NCBI GenBank assembly: GCA_020796225.1
Contig: CM036755.1
Coordinates: 41,492,806 to 41,556,805 of the forward strand
Length of the DNA stretch: 64,000 nt
Origin: Arion vulgaris
Lineage: Eukaryota > Mollusca > Gastropoda > Stylommatophora > Arionidae
Direction: 5' to 3'
Shown: one piece after another, positions 1 through 10,453 of the stretch
Layout of the letters: each line of letters starts with the position of its first letter
Position numbering within the stretch: the first letter of the stretch is position 1
Made by a program: the position numbers and the translations under genes
Notes under the pieces: model-generated
The model's input: the letters and a program-made list of their open reading frames with translations, nothing else
Told to the model about the DNA's origin: nothing
Database searches by the model: none

Positions 1-353
1 AGCGTCTGCTATTAAGACTCGCTCGCTCGCGCGCGTGGTCTTATTGGTGGTGTGTGTGTCCGTATATCGGAGTTTCTCGGTCGCGATGTGATGCAGTCAG
101 TCTAAAATTTTAAACGCTCGACGGTGGTCTCGTTAAAGGCCCGGCCTCGCAACGAGCTTGTGGGTCCGCAGGTAGTAACATGGTGTTGTTCTTTGCTTGG
201 CGAGGCGCAAGTCTTGCCGGCAAATCTGTGGGAAGCGAGCGCTCGGTCGTTTCGCTTCAATGTCGCATTTTCGCCGGGGACGTCGGGATCCGCTCTGCAC
301 AGAGCGCTGTCTCCTACCCCGAGCATTGTCGGTCCAGTCTCGTCCATGACAGC
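1..353 (+). other. rDNA external transcribed spacer-like sequence
   Basis: GC-rich sequence ending directly at the canonical start of 18S rRNA at 354, which is the position of the 5' external transcribed spacer in an rDNA unit. Spacers are not conserved, so the assignment rests only on adjacency. No protein-coding signal is convincing here. Confidence 0.55.
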
Positions 354-470
354 TATCTGGTTGATCCTGCCAGTAGTCATATGCTTGTCTCAAAGATTAA
401 GCCATGCATGTCTAAGTTCACACTGTCTCACGGTGAAACCACGAATGGCTCATTAAATCAGTCGAGGTTC
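354..470 (+). rRNA. 18S rRNA 5' end, truncated to 117 nt
   Basis: The stretch begins with the universal 18S start (TATCTGGTTGATCCTGCCAG). It continues through the conserved CATATGCTTGTCTCAAAGATTAAG, ATGCATGTCTAAGTTCACAC and GCTCATTAAATCAGTCGAGG blocks, then stops abruptly after GTCGAGGTTC, where normal 18S continues CTTAGATGA. One conserved position reads CCACGAATGG instead of CCGCGAATGG, a CpG-to-CA change typical of a decaying copy. It is a fragment, not a working rRNA gene. The reading TCACACTGTCTCACGG suits molluscs. Confidence 0.92.
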
Positions 471-1843
471 AATAGAGAATTCAAAAAGGCTCATGAGGTC
501 ATGGTGGTAACATGAGCCAGGGTTAGCGAGGGGGCGCGCTAACCAAGACCCTGCCCCAACCTCCATGCGGTGACCCTGGAAACAGACTCTGGCTCCGGTC
601 TGGCTAAGAGGGGCAGGGATCGGGGAGAGAAAACTACTGGTAGAGGTAGCAGTGCAATTACGGAAATACAATAAAGATACATACAAAGAAAATGCACAAA
701 TCTCCTGGCCGATGTCCAACAAGATATTGCCCAAGTCCCTGAACGCAAAGCAGCAGCAACGAAACGTCTTTGACATGGATGAGAGGTGCATCCAGTGACC
801 AAACGTATGCCCACGTAGGGCGAAGCTCGAAGCCCTGAGGAGTGGGCAAACATTGCCAGCCCGTCGGCAAGAATAAATAAGACAGGACCGTAACGAATAA
901 AGTCTACCCTCGTGTCGGTACGAGAGAAGATTGCAGCTGACCCCGCATCGGTAGCCTGGTGCAGACACATGTACTGGGCAAGGTTTGCCGAGCGCAAAAG
1001 AACAAGTTGCGTTCAGAGCATAACGAAACTACCCGCCCTGGGAAAACCGTGCAAGGTACTGTGCGATTAAAAATTCACATCCCCGGAAGAACTGAGGTTG
1101 GTTGATGCCTAACGGAACTGCCAGCCTTGGGGCAACCGGGCAAGGTTCGATTGCAGTCGTAACTAACATCCCCGGAATAACCGGGGCGGGTGATGGCGGC
1201 GAGCGTAAAATCCTCAGTTACGCTGATAGTGCCGACTGAAACGACCCTCTACATTGTTTGTACTCGGCCCCATGCCAGTGCTTTCGAGGTTAATTGCAAA
1301 TTGCCACGTACCAATGCGCGTCTAGAAAAGGCTGAGAATGTTCCTTCTCCGGATCAAACTCAAAAATGTACGGTAAAGCAAGGCCGACAATGCACGGATC
1401 AGACAGGAAGTTCGGGTCCGAACATTGGCGAAGGCCGATACTTTACAAGGTGTTTTATACGAGTAAGACGCCGTCCGAGGATAAGCTTACAAGCCCCGAG
1501 AAATATTTCTCAGTCAGAACGGGCATAAACAGCGTAACTCACTGTCCCGGCGTAGATCACAAAGCCCAAAAATACGGCAAAGCTGATCGAACCCTAGGAA
1601 AGCTCACCTAGTAAATCAAAAGCTGGCTGAAAACGAACACCCCACCGAAGGATAAGCAACTGAGCTCAAATAGGTGCTGAAGGCTGGTGCACGTACATCA
1701 CGTTCTGATGTTTGGCTGTTTATATATCACAATGAGAATGATTAAAACAGGCCTAGAACGATCGAAGAAGAATGTAAGAGCAGGCTGGACAGTTAAGACT
1801 AAAGCCCTCAAGTATCTGCTCGTCAATTACTGGAACTGGATAT
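471..1843 (+). mobile_element. GC-rich presumed 5' region of a retroelement joined to the 18S fragment
   Basis: No rRNA similarity is seen after 470. Two diverged direct copies of about 87 bp (about 1024-1109 and 1110-1196) share CATCCCCGGAA and GGGCAAGG-type blocks, as do the tandem 5'UTR monomers of some non-LTR elements. Around 1560-1700 the sequence resembles the repeat family seen at 6050, 6655, 17200 and 32825 (shared CGCCGAAGGATAAGCA block). The following RTE-like endonuclease remnant suggests this is its 5' region, but continuity is inferred. Confidence 0.35.
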
Positions 1844-2990
1844 TTGAGGGGTATGTTTAATCAGCGGGACACAGAAACCATTCAGTATCTGCTGGAGAAG
1901 ACGGCACTATCTATCTGCCCAGTGTACCATAATGTGGAGTGTTATGCTTCCACAACTCTCCTTGGTGACCACAGTTCTGAGGTTGATCTTTTGTCGAACC
2001 ACAATGTCAGACCATCCGACATTGTCTACCATGATCTCTCCTTCCCTGAATTTTACTGTCACAAAATGTTATCTGTATTAGGCAAATTTAAAAGTAAGGA
2101 CCTTACTATCTTGATAGGAGACTGTAACGCTAAAATAGGTACGGACAACTGGGGGAGATAAATGAAAAAGGAGAGATGTTTGGATCTTTGCAAAGCAAAC
2201 CAGTTAGTTATGGGAGGCTGCCTGTTTCAACACAAAAGAATCGACACATCTACATGGATATCGCCAGATCACAGGACAAAACCAAATCGGCCACATCTCC
2301 ATTACAGGGAAGTTCATGTCACTTTATGATGTAAAAGCCTATAGAGGAGCAGATGTGGCCTCTGATTACCACCTTGTAATAGCTAAGGTGAGAATGAAAA
2401 TGAAGAGATTCATGTTGACCACACATAGTAACATGGTGCGATACAATGTGGGACATCTGAAGGGAAAAGATATATTTTGTGTCACGATTTCCAACAAACT
2501 CGAGGCCGTAGATGAAGCATTGTAGACGACTGGCACAAGGTTAAAGAAGCCTGGACTAACACATGTGAGACTACCCTTGGAAAAAAAGATATACCACCAC
2601 AAGGAATGGCTATGAGAGTCAAGAGATAACGGAGAGGAAAGGCTGACCTCTGTAGTAGCAGAACAAGATCAGCAAAGGCCACAGGAGAAATACATAAAAG
2701 TCAACAAAGATGCGAAGAATAAAAGTAGGTGCATAGACGACCTGGCAAGAGAAGAAGCAGAAGCTAAGGGTAACCTGAAAGATTTATACCACAACACTAG
2801 GAAATTGGTAGCGAAATAGCAACAAACAAATAAACCGACACGGCTAGAAGATTACTGGGCAATACTCAAGAATAGATGCAGAGATGGACCGAATACTTCA
2901 AAGACCTACTAAATAGGCCATTCTCCCAAAGCCAACCCGACATAGATCCAACCGCAAAAGATCTAGCAATCAGACTGTATGACTGATAAT
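1844..2990 (+). mobile_element. RTE-like LINE, apurinic endonuclease region (decayed)
   Basis: Frame-switching translation gives typical APE-endonuclease blocks of RTE-type LINEs, often annotated as craniofacial development protein 2-like: LTILIGDCNAKIGTDNWG near 2103-2157, then GEMFGSL, a KRIDTSTWISPD block, and YRGADVASDYHLVIAKVR near 2339-2393. Later pieces read TTRKLVAK and YFKDLLNRP, the linker before the reverse transcriptase. Several frameshifts and stops show it is dead. The reverse transcriptase itself is missing. Confidence 0.75.
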
Positions 2991-3140
2991 CTGAGGCGGA
3001 AGACTGCCTTTATCCGAAATCCAAATCTAGTGAGAACGCAGAAGAATAATAATCCTCCATTGGCTGTGGTCCTCCGCCAGTGTGGTACTGGGGTCTGCAA
3101 GGGAAGCAAAGAATAGTACCACTGCAACCTACAATTTACC
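2985..3140 (+). mobile_element. LINE 3' tail followed by the head of a SINE2 copy
   Basis: 2985-3050 matches the 3' end of the SINE1/LINE-B composite elements at 26451 and 31143 (shared GCGGAAGACTGCCTTTAT-like block, ending GTGAGAACGCAGAAGAA). From about 3078, GGGTCTGCAAGGGAAGCAAAGAATAGTACCACTGCAACC is the 5' part of the abundant SINE2 family, cut off after about 60 bp. Confidence 0.6.
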
Positions 3141-3239
3141 CTTTCTTGCAAGTTTCTGTAGCTCTTTAAATTTGTAAGCAAGTTGAACGCATATGAAAAT
3201 CGATGTCTGCTAAAAACAATGAACATAAAATGGGAGACA

Positions 3240-4480
3240 TGATGAAATTAGAGAAATGTCTGGCCAACCACTAGTTACAACTGGTATAAGAAGGAGATAT
3301 GTTGAAGTGGATCAGTCTATGGTAAGCCAGCATATACTGTTCAATGGTACTACCAATGCCCTGAGCAACTTCAACTCCTTTAGATTTGTCTTTCTTCATG
3401 TAAAATGGGTTGTAGCCATAACCAAGCATGAAGATCAAGTGTACACCCTTCTCTGAAGATTTGTTGGTTGTTGCTTGGTCATTCTGTGATTATTGTTTTG
3501 TCCGAGAATACTTCTCATCTTGGGGCAGTTTCATACAATGAACTTAAATTTATACTAACATCATTTCTATGTTGGAAATTTTATCTCTGATATCAACAAT
3601 ATTGATGGCATTGACATAATGTTGATCATTGTCCATTTTAATCTTCTTTATGAAGCTAGAGTCCACAGCTTTATGAAACAATGCATCTCCACAGATAATG
3701 TAGGAAAGAAGTAGCTGGTCAACAGAATGCTTGACTTTAAGGCTGCTTTAAATCTGGTGGTTTGGGTACACAGTCTTGGCTAATCTCTACAATGTGAGAG
3801 AATATCTGATTGACTTGAATCTTCTCATACAGGTCTAGCATAGAGTGTATACATGATGACTAGAATCTTTTCATACAGGTCTAGCATAGAGTGTGTCCAC
3901 GATGACTAGAATCTTCTCATACAGGTCTAGCATAGAGTGTATCCACGATGACTTGAATCTTCTCATACAGGTCTAACATAGAATGTGTCCACGATGACTT
4001 GAATCTTCTCATACAGGTCTAGCATAGAATGTATCCACGATGACTTGAATCTTCTCATACAGGTCTAGCATAGAATGTGTCCACGATGACTTGAATCTTC
4101 TCATACAGGTCTAGCATAGAATGTGTCCACGATGACTTGAATCTTCTCATACAGGTCTAGCATAGAGTGTGTCCACGATGACTTGAATCTTCTCATACAG
4201 GTCTAGCATAGAGTGTGTCCACCATGATGAGCATGTATACAAAGATGTATGCCTGACAGCATTATCTTGGACAATCATTTCAAACTTCAAAAGCCTGTTG
4301 TGACGCCGCTTCATTCTCCAGATTGGATAGTTCTCCAGTCGTCTCATGTCAGATTTTGCATTTAGATACTGTCCTGTCTTCACAGAATTAGCGTCTTCTT
4401 CTTCAATTTCCTCTCCAGATTTAACCTCACTATTGTCATCTTCCTCGTCTTCTATTTCTTCCTCCTAATCTGTTGGAAAT
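3240..4480 (-). pseudogene. Unrecognised protein-coding remnant on the minus strand
   Basis: Minus-strand translation gives protein-like stretches that do not look like LINEs: an acidic run (EEEIEDEEDDNSEVKSGEE), then DMRRLENYPIWRMKRRHNRLL and DLYEKIQVIVD (about 4470-4180). Below the 46-bp array come VKHSVDQLLLSYIICGDALF (about 3745-3690) and HLIFMLGYGYNPFYMKKDK (about 3450-3395). These could be exons or a broken copy of a host gene. I do not recognise the family. Frame shifts and a stop separate the pieces, so I call it a remnant. Confidence 0.3.
3804..4222. repeat. 46-bp minisatellite, about 9 copies
   Basis: Direct repeats of a unit containing GAATCTTCTCATACAGGTC, with variation only at a few positions (ACTTG/ACTAG, AGAGT/AGAAT, ATCC/GTCC). 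The unit overlaps the minus-strand coding remnant DLYEKIQVIVDTLYAR. Since 46 is not a multiple of 3, the array destroys any reading frame there. Confidence 0.95.
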
Positions 4481-4593
4481 TATTTAATTCCTTGACTTTG
4501 CCCTTGGGTCCTGACTTTGCTGGAGTTTTAGCCGCTGGTGTTCGTCCTGCTGTTTTCTCCCATGCGTTTAGGTGTATCCTCTTTCAGCCATGT

Positions 4594-5690
4594 ATTTCCG
4601 ATGATCTGGCAATGTGGGCGAGAGAGGAGTCAATGCCCATAGCAAGAAATCGATTGCAAGATACACTAAATAAACTGAAAATCTGGTAAAAAAAAGTGGA
4701 GCATGAACATTAACGCTTCTAAAACCACCTACACTGTGTTCTCACAGAACAACCAGAATCACAAACTTAAGCTCAACGGGCAAGACCTTCAGGGAAAGCA
4801 AAACCCCGTCGTACCTGGGAGTCACACTAGATCGAAGGCTGACATGGTGCTCCCAAATAGACAATGTTATAGCAAAAGAACGACAGAGGCTCAGCATGAT
4901 GCGCAACTCGCAGACTCCACGTGGGGAGCAGAATCCTTTAAATACTACTCTTGAAGAGTGAGACCGGTCCTGGAGTACGGCATTGCAGCAGGGAGTAGTG
5001 CATCCAACAAGCAATTCGCCAAAGTGAGCAGCAGTCAGAAACGAGCAGTACGCATTATCACAGGAGCCACGAAGTCCATGTCCATCAAGGCGATGGAAAC
5101 AATCACATGCCTCCAACCAATAGCAGGGACAGGAAAGTTTTGATATTGTCGGAAAAATTGTAACGGCTTTACTCCCACCCTATGTACGTCAGGATGAACG
5201 GACTAGGAAGGGGCAGGATAAGGAGAACCAGCTTCGCAAAAAGTGCCAAAGCACTGACCCGTTCACCCGGATTTAGCAAATTGTAATCCCAAATTGATAG
5301 AGACAACTGAAAAGAGCTCGCCGTGTAAGATCAATATGCCAGAATTAAGGGAATCAATCCCAGGTATACTTAAAGGACAGCAAGACTACTGCGAAAGAAG
5401 AGAGGTTACCGAAAAATTCATAGAAACTGAGTACCCAGAAAATGAGTGGGCACACGTCAATACCGATGGATCGGCATTGAACGCAATCAACGATGGCGGG
5501 GGAGGAATAGTGCTTAAACTCTCAAAGAAAGTGAAGATCACGAAGTCGATTGCCACATGCAAGTTCTCATTCTCAAACAACTACCGGGCAGAGGCAATAA
5601 GAACAGCAGCCGAAATGATCTTAGAGAGAAACGCCTCGCGCAACAAAGTCGTAATATTCACCGATGCTCTGTCGGTCATACGTTCTTTGG
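4594..5690 (+). mobile_element. I-clade-like LINE: end of reverse transcriptase through RNase H
   Basis: Frame-switching translation shows the catalytic box as ISDDLAMWA (FADD-type) at about 4594. It continues with the thumb region MNINASKTTYTVFS, NPSYLGVTLDRRLTW, and RPVLEYGIAAGSSAS at 4961. An RNase H domain follows at about 5440-5685: AHVNTDGSA (first Asp), NNYRAEA, and VVIFTDALSVI (Asp). An RNase H after the reverse transcriptase is typical of I-clade elements, as in snail nimbus. At least two frameshifts are present. The 3' end is replaced by a SINE tail. Confidence 0.8.
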
Positions 5691-5745
5691 CAAAGATCAA
5701 ACATATCACAAAGTGATTAAAATTGGCCATAAAGATCACGGCACT
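5684..5745 (+). mobile_element. SINE1 3' tail
   Basis: The block CGTTCTTTGGCAAAGATCAA followed by ATATCACAAAGTGATTAAAATTGG matches the 3' third of the SINE1 copies at 14835, 16374 and 33346. It interrupts the RNase H reading frame. The body of the SINE is missing, so it is a 5'-truncated insertion. Confidence 0.7.
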
Positions 5746-6049
5746 AAAAATACGCTTTAAGGTCGAAAAAGAACGTTCTCCGCTTACAAGCGTTCTAGAA
5801 TTCCGTTCCATAAAATTGTCATTATTCCCGTTTTCAACTTACTTATCTTCGAAACTAGTCCGTACTCCTGACCACGACGCTCTACCTTGTGATCCATGTT
5901 ATTTGAGATGTCATCCAAAATTTGTTTGACAATTTTACAAGCTAAACATGTTCTGCTCTAGGCGTAGGACCTCCAAAAACGCGGGGCCCGTAGCATTTGC
6001 TACTTCTGCTATAGAGCTAATCCGGCACTGCTTATATCTACTCTATAAC
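5746..6049. other. Unassigned intergenic sequence
   Basis: No coding, RNA or recognised repeat signal is seen between the SINE1 tail and the repeat arm at 6050. Confidence 0.4.
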
Positions 6050-6290
6050 CTGCTGCCTTGCAGTTCGGCTGGGGACAGTCCAAGGCTGACGGAGAGCGAA
6101 CACAGTAAACGCTGGCTAAAACCGGGTACATCGCCGAAGGATAAGCACCAGAGCTCTAAATGGTGCTGAAGATGTGACGAAACGCACCCATGCTAAGGCT
6201 GCATGAATCAGATTTCCACATGAATAAGAGAATTTATGGGAAATCTGGTACATCGGTCTGGGCTGTGATCGCGAGAGAGAGTGAGGTATC
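6050..6290 (+). repeat. Repeat family E, left arm of an inverted pair
   Basis: It contains GGGGACAGTCCAAGGCTGAC, AACGCTGGCTAAAACCGG, CGCCGAAGGATAAGCACCAG and a GAGAGAGAGTGAG end. The reverse complement lies at 6655-6905, with further minus-orientation copies at 17200 and 32825 and a degraded version near 1560-1700. The family is unidentified; the GA-rich end looks like a retroelement 3' tail. Confidence 0.75.
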
Positions 6291-6439
6291 TACTCCATAA
6301 ATATTTTCCAGTAAATTTGCTGTAAATATTTTCCAGAACAATACTGCATTTTCTTCTGGCCTGACACATGTGTGCGATGCACACCTAGAACTCATGGAGA
6401 ATACGCGTCAGCCTTCTTGTGTCAATATGAGGGCTATTT

Positions 6440-6640
6440 TTTCCTGGTATTAGACTATCTTCACACGATGGGTAATGTGGTCATACTAAAACCAACCGCC
6501 TTCACTGTACCTAACTGAGGGTGGGTAGACCGGACAGTCGTTAGGGTCGGAGAAAAAAAAATCCACCTCCACTGTTGATTTGAACCCGGATCACGCACGT
6601 AAAAAGCGAGTGCGCTACTCTAATACATCTCTCATGTTGT
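6440..6640 (-). mobile_element. Old tRNA-derived SINE between the arms of the inverted repeat
   Basis: Read on the minus strand, TAGCGCACTCG (A-box-like) is followed by GGGTTCAAATC (B-box-like). The far end matches the GGGTGATGTGG/GGGTAATGTGG block seen in the SINEs at 18637 and 53660. It is diverged and lies in the loop between the family E arms. Confidence 0.5.
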
Positions 6641-6654
6641 TTGAGTACATGTAG

Positions 6655-6905
6655 TCTAAATTCTCTCTCTCTCCCCCTCTCGCGATCACCTGACTGATGT
6701 ACCAGATTTTCCCATAAATTATGTGGAAACCTGGTTCATGCAGCCTTAGCATGGGCGGGTTTCGTACCATCTTCAGCACTATTTGGAGGTCTGGTGCTTA
6801 TCCTTCAGCGATGTGTCCGGTTTCAGCCAGCGTTTACTGGGTTCGCTCTCCGTCGGCCTTTGGCTATCCCCAGCCGACCTGCAAGGCAGCAGGTTGCTAT
6901 TTTCT
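6655..6905 (-). repeat. Repeat family E, right arm of an inverted pair
   Basis: Reverse-complement copy of 6050-6290 with clear base-level matches over about 230 bp (AGCCAGCGTTTACTGGGTTC, CCTTCAGCGATGTGTCCGG). The arms are separated by about 365 bp, so the locus could fold into a large cruciform or a dsRNA hairpin if transcribed. Confidence 0.75.
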
Positions 6906-7082
6906 GTTAAGGTAGCTACCCTTAGACAACCTTCCTTCCCGGGCTGTTCAGCGTCATCTGCCCAGGTTACCAGTCATTTTTTTGACTACTTGGTTTGCCT
7001 GCCGTCCAGTTTTCTGTACGGTTTGCTCCGCTAGCCTTTGATTGTTCCCAATCCAACTACAATGCAGTAATAGTTCTCTGCG

Positions 7083-7562
7083 ATGAGAAACGCGATTATT
7101 GTTCTCTGGATAGAGACCCCATCTTCGAGGCCGCACTGGATTCAAGCCTCTGCTGGGCTTTTCAGCTTTTCTGCACATTTGACTGGACCGCTCACCCCTA
7201 CGCCTGCCACGCCTTTTCGTCTCTCCATCATCAGCACCGTCCATGTTTTCCCCACCGGTGGGCTCACCTGTGCATCGCCCGCATGCGTGCTCGCTCTACT
7301 TTGGTGCCTGCTCACCGTGGTTGTCAGGTCTCTCAACGTGCTCACATTTAATATGCCTCGAGACTGTCAGGACACGCAGCTCAATCCGGGCCCCCACCTC
7401 AGGGCTCCGAGTTTCGCCCCATTAGGCCCACGTCTCCTCTCTGGACGCACCTCTCATCCCTTTATGTTTATTTATTTCGCTTTTCCCATCGGCCGGGAGA
7501 GGTGGGCAGAGACAATCAATCTGAAATTCTTCTCGTCTATCTTGCGAGTAGATCTCGTATAG
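7083..7562 (+). pseudogene. Possible LINE ORF N-terminus with a 2A-like motif
   Basis: A 159-residue open frame. Residues about 65-90 are hydrophobic (VLALLWCLLTVVV), followed at 97-104 by DTQLNPGP (7371-7394). This resembles the D-x-E-x-NPGP signature of 2A-like peptides, found at the N-terminus of some invertebrate LINE ORFs. The Glu position is Gln and the preceding residues differ from strict 2A, so activity is doubtful. Nothing downstream continues the ORF. The frame could also be chance. Confidence 0.3.
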
Positions 7563-7714
7563 TGTAACCGCTCTTGCATCACTACTTAAACCAGAGTAGC
7601 TCTCCCTCGATTCCTACCCACTTAGCAAGACAGTACCCTCTATCTGTTTCCAGGGTTACCACGTGGAGGTGGGGTAGGATCTTGATTAGAGCCAGCTTAC
7701 TGATACTGGCGCGC

Positions 7715-8340
7715 CGTTGTCCATAGAATTGCGCCTTTTACCCAATTTAGTAATTGATTGCCCGTGTGTTGGACAAGAACATCGCCTCAACACCTTCCAC
7801 ATGCGCTGTCTCAGGCGAATATACAACATCCGATGGCAAGACCACATCTCCAATATAGAAGTTCTGACTGTGCTGGCATTCCAAGAATGTACACCTTGCT
7901 GAGTCAGCGACGTCTGAGATGGCTGGGACACGTGTGCCGTATGAGCGATGATAGAATCTGAAAGAACATTCTATATGGTAACTGGTGCTAGACAGCATGG
8001 GCGCCATTATTACGCTTCATTGACACCTGCAAGCGTGATCTAACTTCGTGCAACAAAGACAAAGAACACTGGGAGCGGCTGGCCAAAAACAGGCGAGCGG
8101 CAGTGAGGGCGGCTCATAAAGATAAGAAGAAAAAAACATCACATGTGGAGGCAAAAGAGAGCGCAGAGAACATCCTATGTATCAGCTCCAGTCTCCAGTT
8201 TTACCTGCAGCAACTGTGGCAAAGAGTGCCACTCCAGAAAAGAACATTTACAGCCACAAGAAACGTGATTCGGCGCAGAACATACTACGTGACGCAAGAC
8301 CTATTGTCCCTTGAGACAAAGAGGCCAATGATGATGATGA
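7715..8340 (+). mobile_element. LINE 3' end with C-terminal zinc finger (family J)
   Basis: Conceptual translation reads LNTFHMRCLRRIYNIRWQDH, LLSQRRLRWLGHVCRM, CKRDLTSCNKDKEHWE and SFTCSNCGKECHSRKEH. This order is the standard C-terminus of a widespread CR1/L2-like LINE, ending in a C2H2 finger. It is broken by stops and ends in a GATGATGATGAT tail. The related 3' ends at 30360 and 41810 belong to the same general type. Confidence 0.75.
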
Positions 8341-8344
8341 TTGG

Positions 8345-8742
8345 TCTTTTGGCCAGCAGATACGAGGATGCTCAAAGGATATTAGATATACTTTCCAGAA
8401 CAGCTCAAACAATAGAACTTAAAATAAATATTGCGAAAACGAAGGTAATGAGAAATAATCATAAATTTGAGAATCCAATTGTATTACAAAATGAAGTCAT
8501 AGAGGAAGTCCAGAATTTTGTATACCTTGGAAGCACAGTATCGCAAGATGGAGATTCGGAAAAGGATATCATCGAAAAATCAAGAAGGCAAGACAAACTT
8601 TTGCGATGCTCAGCAAAATTTGAAAACAAAAGGACTAAATCTTAGGACAAAACTTATAATATATAGAAGTAATGTAATGGGAGTGCTATTATACAGTAGT
8701 GAATGCTGGGAAATGCCCCAACACATAATACACAAGTTGGAG
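8345..8742 (+). mobile_element. RTE-like LINE, reverse transcriptase C-terminus
   Basis: The reading is continuous from IGLLASRYEDAQRILDIL through ELKINIAKTKVM, NFVYLGSTVSQDG and RTKLIIYRSNVMGVLLY to SECWEM. This is the classic order after the FADD box in RTE-type elements. The DD itself falls just outside the 5' break. One frame change occurs near 8620. Another LINE starts directly at about 8745. Confidence 0.8.
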
Positions 8743-8744
8743 AC

Positions 8745-9770
8745 TATGAGATCAAGGGACAACTGCTAGACAATATCAGAGCAATATATACAAATAGTCA
8801 CAGCGTGGTAAGAACAACAGACGGAATGACAGACTCATTCGAAACAAAATCAGGAGTAAGACATGGTTGTGTGCTCTCACCTCTTCTCTTCAACATATAT
8901 CTATATATATATATAGACAGATTAGTGAAAGAGACACAGTGTGGAAAAGACCTTATTGGCATATAAAATGATCACTACGACCAATTAAATAATCAAATCA
9001 ACGAATTACTTTTTGCAGACGACCAAAATCTAATCTATGAAGACGAAGATCAACTACAACAATATATGAATTCAAATAAACAAACAAAAGACCGAGACCA
9101 TGAAAATCAGCAGAATACCAAGCCAAGCAAACAAATAGACAACACCAGAGTAAAGCAAGTTTACGAATTCAAATATTTAGGCAGCATTTTCACACAGGAC
9201 GGAAAACTCGATAGAGAAATAGAGACAAGGTGTCAAAAGCAAATGCAGTGACATACCAACTGGCACCATTACTACAACACCCAAAGATCAAGATGGAAGT
9301 GAAAAGACAGATGATAAAAAGTATTTACCAACACTTTGTTACCAGTGCCAAACTTGTTCTCTTACAGCACACCACAGAAAACTCACCACGTGTGAAATGA
9401 AAAGCTTGAGGAAGGCAGTGGGAGTCCCCAGGAAAGACAGACTACGAAATGAGGACATCAGAAACAGAGTGGGCATAACTTCATGCACCGAATACATCGA
9501 AAGACAACAAAATGCAGTGGTTTGGACATTTAATGAGAATGAAATACAACCAACCACCAATAACGGCATACAATAGAAAGAGATCGGGTACTAGAGCCAA
9601 GGGATGTCCAAGAAAAATATGGATGACAATACAAGACCACACTACATAAACACGGATATAACACAACAAGGGCGACTCATCTAACCTAGAACGCAAATTA
9701 AGCTCCGATCCTATGCTTAAGGTAAGATGGACAGCCAACTACATCTTCCACCTGGGAATAGACAATAGAC
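8745..9770 (+). mobile_element. LINE family C, reverse transcriptase to 3' end
   Basis: Translated blocks in order are [52 protein letters not shown] (catalytic DD near 9017), [17 protein letters not shown] and CEMKSLRKAVGVPRKDR. The end is an AATAGAC-type tail near 9757-9775. Many small frameshifts make it inactive. The minus-strand copy at 43815-45060 is the same family and shares the tail. Confidence 0.85.
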
Positions 9771-9771
9771 G

Positions 9772-9850
9772 ACATTTCAGAACAAATGTTTAGAAGAACC
9801 CTGCAAATTTTCTGGCCAAATACCATAACAAATGAGGAACTTTGAAACGA
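9772..9850 (+). mobile_element. Short LINE fragment
   Basis: The block CLRRTLQIFWPNTITNEELW is typical of the region after the LINE reverse transcriptase. It is squeezed between LINE family C and the minus-strand LINE family D, and too short for a clade call. Confidence 0.5.
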
Positions 9851-9852
9851 AC

Positions 9853-10290
9853 AGACTGTATCCTTGATTCTATCTATCTTATCTTCCACATTCCGTAGGT
9901 CGGGAGAGTTAGTTTCTATCTGTGCCAGGTGTTGCGTGACGTTGTCAGTCCATGCTTTCGCAGGGACTAGCGAGATGTTATCTATCCATCTTGTTCTTGG
10001 CCTGCCTGTGTCTCGACCTGGTGTCGTTATTAGGCACGTGATGGTAGTAAATGTGGTTCCATTCTCATTAAATGGCCGAACCACTTGAATCTTGCTTCTC
10101 GATGTACTGTATGCATGGTATAGTACCAACGATGCTTTTTGATATTCTCGTTTCTCACTCTATCTCGCCTTGTAACGTTACGCTTTGACATCTCATTCAT
10201 GTTGTAATCTTTCTTTTGTGTCTAGTAGACAATGTTTGGACTGATAGAGGGTGGAATAAATCAGTTTATCGTTGTCGTTTGACGCATGTT
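9853..10290 (-). mobile_element. LINE family D 3' end
   Basis: Minus-strand blocks include VVRPFNENGTTFTTI, a GRPRTRWIDNIS motif, and HLAQIETN. They match the copies at 27395-27790 and 63061-64000. Family D ends in a TAAGATAAGATA-type microsatellite, degenerate here. Confidence 0.75.
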
Positions 10291-10383
10291 AATGCTGATG
10301 TTTAATAGTGGTGACAGTTGGTATGTCACCATCTTCTGCATCTGGTCTCGTTTCTGTCCATTCATCGTGTGATACAGATTTGA

Positions 10384-10453
10384 ATTCTGAGTTGTTGTAT
10401 TTTGACATTATTCACGTATATTTGAATAATGTCAAAATACAACAACTTAGAAT
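10384..10453. repeat. Near-perfect 31-bp palindromic hairpin
   Basis: Arms 10384-10414 and 10423-10453 are reverse complements with one G:T mismatch and an 8-nt loop. The inner 24 bp (GTTGTTGTATTTTGACATTA with its TTCA end) pair perfectly. The hairpin lies between two retroelement fragments. Confidence 0.9.

Noticed and set aside
354..470. A functional 18S rRNA gene
   Set aside because: Only 117 of roughly 1800 nt are present, with a CpG decay change; no 5.8S or 28S sequence in the window.
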